From assembly GCA_023412665.1 (NCBI GenBank), contig JAEZCA010000043.1, positions 3,609 through 67,608 of the forward strand: 64,000 nucleotides of DNA, read 5' to 3'. Source of the DNA: Bacillota bacterium (GTDB lineage: Bacteria; Bacillota; Clostridia; Acetivibrionales; DTU013). The position numbers were made by a program, and so were the translations under genes. Of the stretch, positions 8,793 to 17,835 are shown one piece after another (the stretch's first letter is position 1; each line of letters begins with the position of its first letter). The notes beneath the pieces are model-generated. The model saw only the letters and a program-made list of their open reading frames with translations. It was not told the origin of the DNA and did not search any database.

Positions 8793-9571
8793 TACGGATG
8801 CTGAATATTTACATGGTCTCTCTCAAGAACAGCTTTTCAGCACGGATGGCCTACCGGGGCGACTTCTTTTTCTGCTGTATCATGATACTGGTGTCCGAAC
8901 TGCTAATGCCCCTTCTTACTATGCTCATATACTCGACAGGAGCCTCCTTCCCGGGCTGGAGCCTGCCTGAAATAATGGTACTGCAGGGTATCTTCATGCT
9001 GTCTCGCGGGGTTGCGAACCTTCTGTTCTTTGGCATGGTATTCAATACGTTGAGTCATGTCCGGGAGGGCACCTATGACCTGTTTATGATAAAACCGGCG
9101 TCAACACTGTTCATGTCGATAGCCACAGGCTTTGAACCGGACAGCATCGGAACGATAACCGGCGGTCTCCTTGTGACCATACTGTCGATGCGAAATCTGG
9201 AGCGGCCCGGTATAATAAACATACTGCAATTTTTGCTGATATTCATATTTTCAATACTGTCGCTTTTTTCCTTTGCGGTACTGATGTCGGCAACAGTATT
9301 CAAATGGGTGGGCAACAGCAGGATATATGAGATATTCGACAGTATTACGTCCTTTGGCAATTATCCCAGAACTATTTTCAGCAAAACCTTTCAGACTATC
9401 ATCAGCTACGTCATACCGGTTTCGGTCATTGCTTTCTATCCGGCGTCAGCGCTGCTTGGAAAGGATATATCAGGCATCCTTCCCGTTATGCTTGTATGTA
9501 TCGTGTTCTTCATGCTGAGTCTTTGTGTCTGGAAGCTGATGCTTTCGAAATATACAAGCGCAGGGGGTTGA
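8789..9571 (+). CDS. ABC-2 family transporter permease (subunit 2)
   Basis: 260 residues, six hydrophobic segments, same ABC2_membrane_6 family as its neighbour (YDLFMIKPAS corresponds to the Arg/Lys-Pro motif of subunit 1). The ATG at 8789 overlaps the stop codon of subunit 1 (ATGA), indicating translational coupling. It probably forms a heterodimeric membrane channel with subunit 1. Substrate unknown. Confidence 0.88.
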   Translation: MIRMLNIYMVSLKNSFSARMAYRGDFFFCCIMILVSELLMPLLTMLIYSTGASFPGWSLPEIMVLQGIFMLSRGVANLLFFGMVFNTLSHVREGTYDLFMIKPASTLFMSIATGFEPDSIGTITGGLLVTILSMRNLERPGIINILQFLLIFIFSILSLFSFAVLMSATVFKWVGNSRIYEIFDSITSFGNYPRTIFSKTFQTIISYVIPVSVIAFYPASALLGKDISGILPVMLVCIVFFMLSLCVWKLMLSKYTSAGG

Positions 9572-9574
9572 ATA

Positions 9575-10594
9575 ATGGATATTATCCGCATAGAGAATCT
9601 GGTAAAAACATATAAAACATATGAAAGAGGAAGCTCCTTTATCGACACACTCAAAAGCCTTTTCGTCCGCAAGAGTATTGAAATAGAGGCCCTAAAGGGA
9701 ATATCTCTGAATGTGGGCGAAGGCGAGCTGCTGGGTTTCCTGGGTCCTAACGGGGCGGGAAAGTCCACGACGCTCAAGATACTTACCGGCGTACTGTTCC
9801 CCACCTCGGGAAGGGCAGACGTCATGGGCTTTACACCATGGCGTCAGCGCAAGGCTTATGTGGGTAATATCGGTGCTGTTTTCGGACAAAAATCACAGCT
9901 GATCTGGGATATACCCCCAATGGATTCCTTTGAAATGAACAGAGCAATATACGGCATTTCCTCCGGAGACTTTAAGAGCCGGCTTGATGAAATGGTAGAT
10001 CTGCTGGAACTTCAGAATATTATCCGAAAGCCCACAAGACAGCTTTCACTGGGAGAGAGGATGAAATGCGAGTTTATTATGGCCATGCTGCATGCTCCGA
10101 AAATCGTGTTCCTGGATGAGCCGACTATCGGACTGGATGTGATAGCAAAGGAGAAAATACGGGATTTCATCAGAGAGCAGAACAAAAAGGGTGTCACCTT
10201 CATACTTACCACCCATGATCTTGGCGACGTAGAAGAGCTGGCAGAAAGAGTAGTCGTCGTAAATTACGGTGAAATCGTATTTGATGATACTGTGGATGCT
10301 CTGAAAAGGTTCTCAGGTGTTAAAAAGAGAGTGAGTCTGACCGTCAAGAAGGAATTGCCCGACATGACCGATATCCCGGGCATCCTGATGACCTCCAGGA
10401 CATCTCCCTTTGTCGCCGAACTGGAGCTGGACATGGTCAAGGTAGAACTGAATGTATTCATACAGTCTGTTAATGAGAAATACATAATAAGCGATATGAC
10501 CATGGACGATCCTCCCATCGAAAGCGTCATAAAGGAACTCTACTCTCAAAAGGAAGTAGTCCATAGCAAGGTACCTGAGTACGATCCCGCATAG
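9575..10594 (+). CDS. ABC transporter ATP-binding protein
   Basis: 339 residues. Walker A is GPNGAGKST (about residue 55), the signature is LSLGERMKCEF, Walker B is IVFLDEPTIGLD with the catalytic Glu, and the switch His is in TTHDLGD. The C-terminal 100 residues form an accessory domain as in DrrA/NatA-like exporters. It starts 3 bp after the second permease. Together the three genes encode one exporter, similar in layout to daunorubicin/viologen-type ABC-2 systems. Substrate is not inferable. Confidence 0.9.
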   Translation: MDIIRIENLVKTYKTYERGSSFIDTLKSLFVRKSIEIEALKGISLNVGEGELLGFLGPNGAGKSTTLKILTGVLFPTSGRADVMGFTPWRQRKAYVGNIGAVFGQKSQLIWDIPPMDSFEMNRAIYGISSGDFKSRLDEMVDLLELQNIIRKPTRQLSLGERMKCEFIMAMLHAPKIVFLDEPTIGLDVIAKEKIRDFIREQNKKGVTFILTTHDLGDVEELAERVVVVNYGEIVFDDTVDALKRFSGVKKRVSLTVKKELPDMTDIPGILMTSRTSPFVAELELDMVKVELNVFIQSVNEKYIISDMTMDDPPIESVIKELYSQKEVVHSKVPEYDPA

Positions 10595-10728
10595 ATCTAA
10601 CGGGCTATAACCATTATCTCGACTGGTTTTATACGAAATGGGACGTTGGCGACAGCACACCAAAGCAGAGAGAGCTGATTTCTGTTCTGCAGGAAATGGG
10701 GTTTATGAGTGAATCAAATCAGAAGTAA
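10579..10728 (+). pseudogene. possible C-terminal gene remnant
   Basis: A 49-codon stop-to-stop frame with protein-like composition and codon use (GYNHYLDWFYTKWDVGD, then QRELISVLQEMGFM) overlaps the end of the ATPase gene and ends inside the tail of the convergent C45 gene. It has no start codon with a ribosome binding site. It may be the end of a deleted gene; chance is possible. Confidence 0.25.
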
Positions 10729-12458
10729 GCAGGCAATGTAAGCCTTACCCATTTGTCGCAGTAGTATCCGTAATGGCTCTCAACCACTTTATTCTTTAAC
10801 TCGAACACCGAAACAGCGCCCTCGATGCGTATTTCTTTGCTATTCCTGCTTTTGGGGTTTTCTGCGTAATATCCCCTGTATTTGCCGTATGGAGCGAGAA
10901 AGCTTATTAGTTCCCTGGCATCAAAAATATCAATGCTTCCCTTCTCCTCCAGCCTGTCACGGAGCTGGTGGTAAAGCTCATCATAGCGCCATTGTATGTC
11001 GTTCACTCGCTTGCCGATTATCCTTTGTGTCCAGCGGTGCATGGCGAAGTAGCGCATCTCGGGTATAACGTAATGGTTGGATGCAACGAGCAGTTCGTCG
11101 CTGTCTTCTCTCTGAGGGGTGAAATAAAATGAGGAAGGACAGTTCTGGTCGCCCGTCCTGTTAATATAACCTGTTTCATCAAAAGCATCGGCATATATAA
11201 CATTCTGCTTCTTCTTCAATTCGTTATAGTGCTGCCAGAGCTGTTGATTGAAAGCAAGGTAATCCTGCGGATATTTATAATCATTCCAGCGGAACATGAC
11301 TCCGTTCTGGTAAGGTACCGTGGCATGGCTCTTTAAAAAGTCAGCGTCAGGCAGCAGCGGCCTGAATTCTTCATCTGGATACTGCATCAGGTCGGGTTTG
11401 GGCCAGGAAGCCCCCGCTTCCGCAATACAGGAGCGCCCGCTCCCGTCCGCAATGATGTAGAGCCAGGATACTCCTTTAGGAAGACGGGTCAAAAGCGAAG
11501 CTGCGTCTGTTGCACTTGTGCTGTACTGGGCACATATTCTGGTCATTAACAGAGAATTGATGCCGATATTATCGGGATCGCAATTTGCACCGGGCGACAT
11601 ATTGACGCCAAAGGCAGCACCCTGCAAATTCATGGCAGCGACACTCCCGATCATGCCTGGAGCGGCAAGATTTACAAAAGGCTGCGGCTCGCGGCCCATC
11701 AATACGGACTCTGCATCATTTATTCCCGAGACTGAGCCAGCTCTTCTTGTGGCTTCTTGGCCGCCACCTGCCTGGACTTCAGGCTTCATAGGCGCATAGA
11801 TGATCAGTGCAGCCGTATCCTGAAATACATCTGCTGACGGGAATGTAAAGTCCCTGCCGAAGAAGCAGGAATTTCCTGCACTTTTACCGCATGCAGTAAA
11901 GGCATTGCACATCATAGGTATGTCAAAATCCTCGGGCTCCACTCCCTCCATGCCGGTCCGGAAAAAATTGCCCGAGTAGATCATGGAGCATAATATATCT
12001 ATGCCCGTATTCAGCACAATAAGCTTCTCCATATTCACCCGTGTCTTCGGATTGCGGCTTTTGCACCCGTCATAAATGCCGCGGACCTCCTCCCTGATCA
12101 TCTCCGGAAGCTGGTCCCACGCCTTTTTTGACAATTCATATACTATGCGGATAAGTGTACTCTGAAGCAGCTTGATTTTCTCGAGGACCTTGCTGCCGAT
12201 AAAGGAAAACACGACCCTGTCGGTATACTCCATCATCCGTGATACCTCTTCTTCGGCCATGCTCCCCATCAGATAGCCCGTTTCATATGGAGTTCCCTCT
12301 ACATAGTAGGCTTTTTTAGGTTTACCCGTGTCATAATTTAAAACCGATTTGTTTTCTGCGGTTATACCGATCCTGCCATTATATGTATTAACCCTGACCA
12401 CCTCGAAGCCGTCGCTGGTGAAAGCCTCAGTCAGGTGTATCAGGCGCCTTGCCGGCAT
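10719..12458 (-). CDS. C45-family (acyl-coenzyme A:6-APA acyltransferase-like) Ntn hydrolase
   Basis: About 579 residues. The segment PMMCNAFTACGKSAG with a following FFGRDFTF matches the N-terminal-nucleophile region of the C45/AAT-like hydrolases, in which autocleavage before a Cys (here probably C184) exposes the nucleophile. The upstream GTPYETGYLMG is the typical pre-domain. These enzymes hydrolyse or transfer acyl amide bonds. No signal peptide. ATG 12458 is used because AGGAG precedes it; the longer GTG start at 12503 has none. It converges on the ABC exporter. The natural substrate is unknown. Confidence 0.72.
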   Translation of the reverse strand: MPARRLIHLTEAFTSDGFEVVRVNTYNGRIGITAENKSVLNYDTGKPKKAYYVEGTPYETGYLMGSMAEEEVSRMMEYTDRVVFSFIGSKVLEKIKLLQSTLIRIVYELSKKAWDQLPEMIREEVRGIYDGCKSRNPKTRVNMEKLIVLNTGIDILCSMIYSGNFFRTGMEGVEPEDFDIPMMCNAFTACGKSAGNSCFFGRDFTFPSADVFQDTAALIIYAPMKPEVQAGGGQEATRRAGSVSGINDAESVLMGREPQPFVNLAAPGMIGSVAAMNLQGAAFGVNMSPGANCDPDNIGINSLLMTRICAQYSTSATDAASLLTRLPKGVSWLYIIADGSGRSCIAEAGASWPKPDLMQYPDEEFRPLLPDADFLKSHATVPYQNGVMFRWNDYKYPQDYLAFNQQLWQHYNELKKKQNVIYADAFDETGYINRTGDQNCPSSFYFTPQREDSDELLVASNHYVIPEMRYFAMHRWTQRIIGKRVNDIQWRYDELYHQLRDRLEEKGSIDIFDARELISFLAPYGKYRGYYAENPKSRNSKEIRIEGAVSVFELKNKVVESHYGYYCDKWVRLTLPAYF

Positions 12459-12518
12459 CGTGCTCCTGAACAAAAGGAACAACCCCCTGTTATAGTGTTT
12501 CACATTATATATTATGAT

Positions 12519-13232
12519 TCACATCAGGTTATTTGCGATTGTATCTCTGACTTTTTTTATCTGGACTGTTTCATTTTTGTGGCTGAAAGATGATACATAT
12601 ATCGGATCGGAGATGATGCATTTTATACTGGCAGGTCTGATTCCAAAGCCATCCCTGTTCATTATCCTGCAGCTATCCCTGATAGTAACAGGCACAATAG
12701 GGACCCCAGCCTTGGCTGCCAGCTTGCAGAAGCCCTTTTTAAAGTCGATAAGCTGATTTGAAGCGTTGATTTTTCCTTCAGGATATATCACAAGTGAGTG
12801 CCCCTGCCTGAGCAGCCTTATACCTTTCTCCAGGCTAATGATATTGCTTCTGGCATTCTTCCTGTCAATAAAAATGCACTTCATGTATTTCATCCAGGTG
12901 CGCAGGATCGGGATGTTTCCCGCATCCTTATCCGCAATGAACCCTTTTGCCCTGCAGATAAAGCCATGTATCACAGCGCTGTCAATGTGGCTTTGATGGT
13001 TACTGACAAACAACACCGGCCCGTCCGGGAGCTTTTGGGCACCTGATACCTCAACCGAAGAGCCTGTCAGACAAAACAACCCTCTTGCAAGTCTCATGCT
13101 GAAGCGATTAGCCAAAGCTTCCTTCTCTGCAAGCCTTCCTCTATACTCCAGATATTTGATCCTGTACAGCACCGGCATAGTAAAAAACAGATATATCCAT
13201 CCTGTTGTATACCAAAAAATCGTCCGTAACAT
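12519..13232 (-). CDS. plsC: 1-acyl-sn-glycerol-3-phosphate acyltransferase (PlsC family)
   Basis: 237 residues. The acyltransferase HX4D motif is H79-QSHI-D84, and a second block is YPEGKINASN with KKGFCKLAAKAGVPIVPV. An N-terminal hydrophobic stretch (WIYLFFTMPVLY) anchors it at the membrane. It acylates lysophosphatidic acid to phosphatidic acid, or a related lysophospholipid. ATG 13232 follows AGGGTGG located in the 20-bp gap after the radical SAM gene, so the two are likely one operon. Other PlsC paralogues may exist, so its role in bulk synthesis is not certain. Confidence 0.85.
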   Translation of the reverse strand: MLRTIFWYTTGWIYLFFTMPVLYRIKYLEYRGRLAEKEALANRFSMRLARGLFCLTGSSVEVSGAQKLPDGPVLFVSNHQSHIDSAVIHGFICRAKGFIADKDAGNIPILRTWMKYMKCIFIDRKNARSNIISLEKGIRLLRQGHSLVIYPEGKINASNQLIDFKKGFCKLAAKAGVPIVPVTIRDSCRIMNRDGFGIRPASIKCIISDPIYVSSFSHKNETVQIKKVRDTIANNLM

Positions 13233-13252
13233 TTCACTACACCACCCTGGTT

Positions 13253-14179
13253 TCAAGAAAATCGTTCACGATAGCTACAGCTCCTGCATAAATACTCAAC
13301 CGCCCGTCCTTCAGAAAATCCCCTGTAAAATGCTTCAGCGCGTTTACCTTTTAGTATATGCTCAAGTTCCTGCGTTAATATATTTCCAAGTTTTATAGTG
13401 CCGTTATTGTCCAGGCAGCAGGGCACTGCGGTGCCGTCTGCAAGTATTGCAAGCTGATCCCTCAATCCATGGCAGAAGCTCCTGAATCCGGGTTTCACGG
13501 GTTTCGCTGCATTAGCTGCTGCGCCTGTCTGCTGATCATTTCCGCTGTGAGCATCGTCAGGCCATTCAAATACCTCTGATTTATTTAGAAACAATCTATC
13601 TCTTATAGTGATCCTGTCCGCTGCTGCAAATGCATCCACTAACGAGTGATCCAGCCTAAAATACTTCTCAATGCTGCCAATCATGTATCTGTTAAACTGC
13701 TCCGCTGACGGAGAGCCGATGTTCCAGAGCCTGAATGACACAAAAACATCTCCTCTTTCCAGTGCGTTGCGGGTAAATTCAAAAATATCTCCTATGTATT
13801 TATCAAGCTCGTCCGTGCCATATAATTTTTCCCGGCTGTGCAGCGAAAAATTGACCTGCCGCAGGGCAGCGGCATCAAGGAGCTCCTTTTGCTTTTCTGA
13901 TATAAGGGTGCCATTCGTTGTAAGATTAACCTTGAATCTACGGGAATAGCTGATGTCAAGAAGCTTGGACAAATCAGGGTGAAGCAGAGGCTCTCCCATG
14001 ACATGCAGATAAATATGCCGGGTATAGCCTTCCAAATGGTGCAATACCCTGTCAAAATCCGCCGCGCTCATAAACGCAGGGTCTCTGGCCGTACCGGGAC
14101 AGAAGGGACAAGAGAGATTGCATACATTGGTGATCTCTATATATACTTTTTTAAACCTCATTGCTTTATCCGACGTCAT
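13253..14179 (-). CDS. radical SAM/SPASM domain protein
   Basis: About 308 residues. The radical SAM cluster motif is C20-NLS-C24-PF-C27 right after the first strand (YIEITNVC). HVMGEPLLHPD is the GGEPLL-type SAM motif. The C-terminal SPASM-like region has Cys residues in SFCHGLRD, VPCCLDNNGTIKLGN and LCRSCSYRE, likely binding one or two auxiliary clusters. Members modify peptides or small molecules; no peptide substrate gene is visible nearby. ATG 14179 is chosen over the long upstream extension. plsC follows 20 bp downstream. Confidence 0.85.
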   Translation of the reverse strand: MTSDKAMRFKKVYIEITNVCNLSCPFCPGTARDPAFMSAADFDRVLHHLEGYTRHIYLHVMGEPLLHPDLSKLLDISYSRRFKVNLTTNGTLISEKQKELLDAAALRQVNFSLHSREKLYGTDELDKYIGDIFEFTRNALERGDVFVSFRLWNIGSPSAEQFNRYMIGSIEKYFRLDHSLVDAFAAADRITIRDRLFLNKSEVFEWPDDAHSGNDQQTGAAANAAKPVKPGFRSFCHGLRDQLAILADGTAVPCCLDNNGTIKLGNILTQELEHILKGKRAEAFYRGFSEGRAVEYLCRSCSYRERFS

Positions 14180-14461
14180 CTGGACCTGACCCCCAATACT
14201 GCTTTTGATAACTTTATAGTACATAAGCTGAACTGTTTTTGTCAAATTACACAAGTCATAACTATTCTTTCACTCAATACGAACCGATATGTGAAATTCT
14301 CCTTTTTGCTGCATTAAAGAGGAAAATTTTTCGATATCCAGAAAATTCCCTTTTGAAATGTAGCGATATAATGTAATATATTATTGTTACTTCAAAAAAA
14401 TTGAAATCACAGAGGCTATTTCATTTGTATGGCTGAAATGGATGCCGCCAGGGAGGGAAAT

Positions 14462-16171
14462 ATGGGCTACAGGAATTTTAAAACAGCTCTTTATGCACCG
14501 GTAGGAGATCTTAACGGAATCACTGACCTGCATAAATTCGATAAAAAGTTCGCATTTCTGGAAAAGCATATCCATTTCGACAAAATATATCTTGAAACCC
14601 TTCGCAGCTCCGAAACCATCGGACGTGAAAAGCTGCTGCTGCTCAAGAGGTACTTTGAGAACAAAGGTATCAAAACCTCGGGAGGAATAACAACATCCGG
14701 GTCGGAAATGAGTGACGGCTATGGCTTTACTTCCCTTTGCTATACAAACAGCGACCACAGGAAAAAGATAAAAGCTGCGGTTGAAATGTCGGCATCAATA
14801 TTCAATGAAATAATACTGGACGACTTTTTCTTCACAAATTGCAAATGCAGCTCCTGCATAGAGGCAAAGGGTACAAAAAGCTGGTCCGAATTCCGCCTCC
14901 CGCTGATGAAGGAAGCAGCAGAGGAGCTTGTTATCGCTCCGGCAAAGAAGCTCAATGCCGATGTGAAGCTGATCATAAAGTTCCCCAACTGGTATGACAG
15001 CTTCAGTGAAACCGGATACAGCCTTGAAGAAGAACCCGGGATATTTGACATGATCTATACGGGAACAGAAACAAGAGACCCCCTGTATACCCAGCAGCAC
15101 CTGCCAAAGTATCTGAGCTATTTCATCATGAGATATTTTGAAAACGTCAGTCCCGGCAGGAATGGAGGAGGCTGGTTCGATCCCTTCGAATGCGGCGGCA
15201 GTCTTAATCACTATACGGAGCAGGCATATCTCACTCTGTTCTCAAAGCCGCAGGAAGTGACACTTTTCTGTCTCGGTGCGCTGCTTGACAAGTCTTATCG
15301 CATATTTGCACCCCTTGCAGGCTATGCCTTCGAAGCAGTTGATGAATTTCTCGGCGAACTGGGTACGCCAGTCGGAACGGCCTGTTACATTCCCTCCGGT
15401 TCAAACGGAGAGGACTATCTGCACAATTATATGGGGATGCTGGGCATACCACTCGAAGCATATCTTTACTATCCCGATGGACAAAATAAAATATTCCTGA
15501 CTGAGAGTGCAGCCAAGGACCCGGATATCATGAAGAAAATCGCTGACAGTCTACAGAACGGCGGAGATGTCATCATTACCTCCGGCCTGGCAAAGGCCTT
15601 GAACGGAAAGGGGCTTGAGGAAATTGCCACCTTGCGTTTTTCAGGCAGCAAGGCACTGATCGGCAGCTACAGTCTATCTAGGACCGGCTTCAACCTTGAC
15701 GGCGTCGTTACATCCAAAACGGCTGTTATGCTGCCCCGGATCGGCCTTCACACAAATGATGCCGTTGCGCTGGTGGAAGGTCTCGGGACAAGCAGCAGTT
15801 TCCCTATCCTGACTGCTTTTCACTATGGAAAGGGACGACTTTTTGTTCTGACTATACCAGAGGATCAGGGCGATCTGTATAATTATCCCCGGGAGGTCCT
15901 GAACAGGATCAGGGGCGTGATGAAGTGCAATACGCCTGTAATGCTGGATGCACAGGCTAATATAGCACTTTTTGCCTATGACAACGACACCTTCGTGGTA
16001 GAAAGCTTTCTTCCCCACCCTGATACTGCAAGCATTATAATAGACAAGCCGGGCGCAGTACTTAAGGACCTGGTCACAGGCAAATCCTACGAGGGCATTA
16101 CCGACGGAGCTTCGACCCGCTTCTCTCTGCCGCTGTCTCCAGGCACCTACAAAGCGCTGCGCATAGTGTGA
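14462..16171 (+). CDS. large protein of unknown function, barrel-like N-terminus
   Basis: 569 residues, not recognised with certainty. The N-terminal 300 residues alternate strands and helices like a TIM barrel (IILDDFFFTNCKCSSC, KLIIKFPNWYDSF, FDMIYTGTETRD), the middle has a GATase-like pattern (GDVIITSGLAKALNGKGLEEI), and the last 70 residues look like a beta sandwich. This order is seen in some putative glycoside hydrolases, but no catalytic pair can be named. No signal peptide. A CxC-x2-C cluster (CKCSSC) may bind metal. ATG 14462 follows GGGAGGG. The gene stands alone. Confidence 0.6.
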   Translation: MGYRNFKTALYAPVGDLNGITDLHKFDKKFAFLEKHIHFDKIYLETLRSSETIGREKLLLLKRYFENKGIKTSGGITTSGSEMSDGYGFTSLCYTNSDHRKKIKAAVEMSASIFNEIILDDFFFTNCKCSSCIEAKGTKSWSEFRLPLMKEAAEELVIAPAKKLNADVKLIIKFPNWYDSFSETGYSLEEEPGIFDMIYTGTETRDPLYTQQHLPKYLSYFIMRYFENVSPGRNGGGWFDPFECGGSLNHYTEQAYLTLFSKPQEVTLFCLGALLDKSYRIFAPLAGYAFEAVDEFLGELGTPVGTACYIPSGSNGEDYLHNYMGMLGIPLEAYLYYPDGQNKIFLTESAAKDPDIMKKIADSLQNGGDVIITSGLAKALNGKGLEEIATLRFSGSKALIGSYSLSRTGFNLDGVVTSKTAVMLPRIGLHTNDAVALVEGLGTSSSFPILTAFHYGKGRLFVLTIPEDQGDLYNYPREVLNRIRGVMKCNTPVMLDAQANIALFAYDNDTFVVESFLPHPDTASIIIDKPGAVLKDLVTGKSYEGITDGASTRFSLPLSPGTYKALRIV

Positions 16172-16325
16172 GATACTTGTACTAATTGTAATATATGCTT
16201 ATATTTATAGATTTATCGAGAAATATTGACATTGATACATCTCACACTTGCAAAATTGGCCATTACATAGAAAATTTCTGCCCATAGCTTGAGAAATTGA
16301 GCAGCCGACCTTGGAGATCATCCAG

Positions 16326-16360
16326 CAATAAAAAAGGCGGAGCTTATTGCCCTCGCCTTT
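16326..16360 (-). terminator. terminator after the CheX-like gene
   Basis: AAAGGCG (16333-16339) pairs with CGCCTTT (16354-16360); read on the minus strand the stem is followed by a T-tract. It lies 43 bp beyond the stop at 16403. Confidence 0.75.
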
Positions 16361-16402
16361 ATAACTCTAATTTTTCTCCCCTGCATTTTCTTCTCTGCGT
16401 TC

Positions 16403-17278
16403 CTATGCGAGGATAACATCAACCTTGCCCCAGGTCATGTGGCAGGAAACCACATACGCCTTGCCCGAATTGCTGAGGGTATAGTTCTCGGCAACCATCT
16501 GAGGCTGCATTTCAAGCTCGACGCCGTTATTGGACATGTTTACAAGGAATATTCCGTTATGCAGGTTGAGGAATTCTCCGACCGATGCCTGCGCAAGCTC
16601 ATCCGGCTCGGTGATATCCTCCTGTGCGAACTTTGCCGCAAATGTAACAAATTCCTTGGTATCACAGGCAATACCTGTATGAATAGCTATCTTGCCCAAT
16701 ATCTCCTGCCATGTGTACCATGTGGATGTTATATCAGTCCTCAGTTGATTGATCTCAACTGTCGGGTTGTCATCGATAAATCTGATGATATTCTTGATCA
16801 GCAGCGTGACATAATCGCTGTAGGCCTTCGCCAGCAGAGTCTCCCCATAATTCTGGAAGATCTGCTCAATCTCCTGGGCATCATCGTTCCTGACCACATT
16901 GAATTGCCTCGTAGATATACCGTTTTCCCTTTTATAGTTATCCAGCGCCTCCTGCAGCTTCTCCATTGTGAAGTAATTCCTGTCTATCAGCGCTTGTCCC
17001 AGCATCAGGTGTCCCTGCTTCTGAGTGGACAGCATATCGTTGAGCATGCCTTCGGTTATATAGCCGTGCTCTATTGCCAGTTCGCCGAACCTTTTGTCTA
17101 CTCTTTTTTGCATGTTGTGGACCTGTTCAACCTGTGCAGAAGTCATATATCCGGCGTTTATTGCAATAACGCCAAGCTTGAGATGTACCGAACGCTGATA
17201 CTCGAGAGCATCAGTCAACTGTTCCGGTGTGACAAGTCCCTTGTTCAACAAATAATGTCCGAAATATTGGCTAAACAT
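16403..17278 (-). CDS. MshEN-like repeats fused to a CheX-like phosphatase domain
   Basis: 291 residues. The first 120 or so carry repeated units of the type LGxxLLxxGxxTxxQLxxAL (FGHYLLNKGLVTPEQL, FGELAIEHGYITEGML, LGQALIDRNYFTMEKL), as in the N-terminal MshEN/GspE domain, some of which bind cyclic di-GMP. The C-terminal half is CheX-like, including an ExxN motif (GEFLNLHNG) that in CheX/FliY contacts phospho-CheY. The likely role is dephosphorylation of the CheY-like protein encoded 15 bp upstream, perhaps under nucleotide control. AGGAG precedes ATG. A terminator closes the operon. Confidence 0.72.
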   Translation of the reverse strand: MFSQYFGHYLLNKGLVTPEQLTDALEYQRSVHLKLGVIAINAGYMTSAQVEQVHNMQKRVDKRFGELAIEHGYITEGMLNDMLSTQKQGHLMLGQALIDRNYFTMEKLQEALDNYKRENGISTRQFNVVRNDDAQEIEQIFQNYGETLLAKAYSDYVTLLIKNIIRFIDDNPTVEINQLRTDITSTWYTWQEILGKIAIHTGIACDTKEFVTFAAKFAQEDITEPDELAQASVGEFLNLHNGIFLVNMSNNGVELEMQPQMVAENYTLSNSGKAYVVSCHMTWGKVDVILA

Positions 17279-17293
17279 ATTTCACACTCCTAA

Positions 17294-17662
17294 TCAGAAA
17301 ATATTTTTTACGATATGCTCAATCTGGGATTTTTCCCAGGGCTTTTGGATAAAGTCGGAGGCTCCTGCTTCCATTGCAGCCTTCAGGTGCGTTTTAGTTC
17401 CGGATGAGGATAGCATGACAATCTTGACATCCTTTTTTACAGCCATCATCTCCTGCAGAGCATCGATTCCATTTTTGTCCGGCATGACAATATCCAGGAA
17501 AACAAGATCGGGATCGTTCTGCTTGAATAATTCCACGGAGCTTTGACCATTTGCCGCCTCAACAATATTAAAGTCGCCTAATTCCGACAGACAGTCTCTC
17601 ATTTTTTTCCTGACCAGAAGTGAATCATCACAGACAAGTATCGTAGGCCGGTTATTACTCAT
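17294..17662 (-). CDS. CheY-like single-domain response regulator
   Basis: 122 residues, receiver domain only. The acidic pocket is D12-D13, the phosphoacceptor D57 (VFLDIVMP), the switch Ser in VMLSSSG and the Lys in IQKPW. With no output domain it must act by protein contact, as CheY does. It is the first gene of a two-gene operon with the CheX-like protein. A GGGGGG ribosome binding site precedes the ATG. No flagellar or other chemotaxis gene is in the window, so the target could be a motor, a pilus or another system. Confidence 0.9.
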   Translation of the reverse strand: MSNNRPTILVCDDSLLVRKKMRDCLSELGDFNIVEAANGQSSVELFKQNDPDLVFLDIVMPDKNGIDALQEMMAVKKDVKIVMLSSSGTKTHLKAAMEAGASDFIQKPWEKSQIEHIVKNIF

Positions 17663-17724
17663 AACTATTCCCCCCGAAATATGTAGAATTTTCTTATATA
17701 ATAATACTATCTTATTTTTTCCAA

Positions 17725-17756
17725 TATGTAAAGAAACAGCTATGTAAAGAAACAGC
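17725..17756. repeat. perfect 16-bp tandem duplication
   Basis: TATGTAAAGAAACAGC occurs twice in direct tandem in the spacer between the CheY-like gene and the divergent operon at 17836. Confidence 0.85.
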
Positions 17757-17835
17757 TGGAATTCAATATGTTTTAACGTTTCAGGGTCTGCTGCATAGAA
17801 TATAGAAGAAATATGTGTGTAAAGGGGTAATAATC

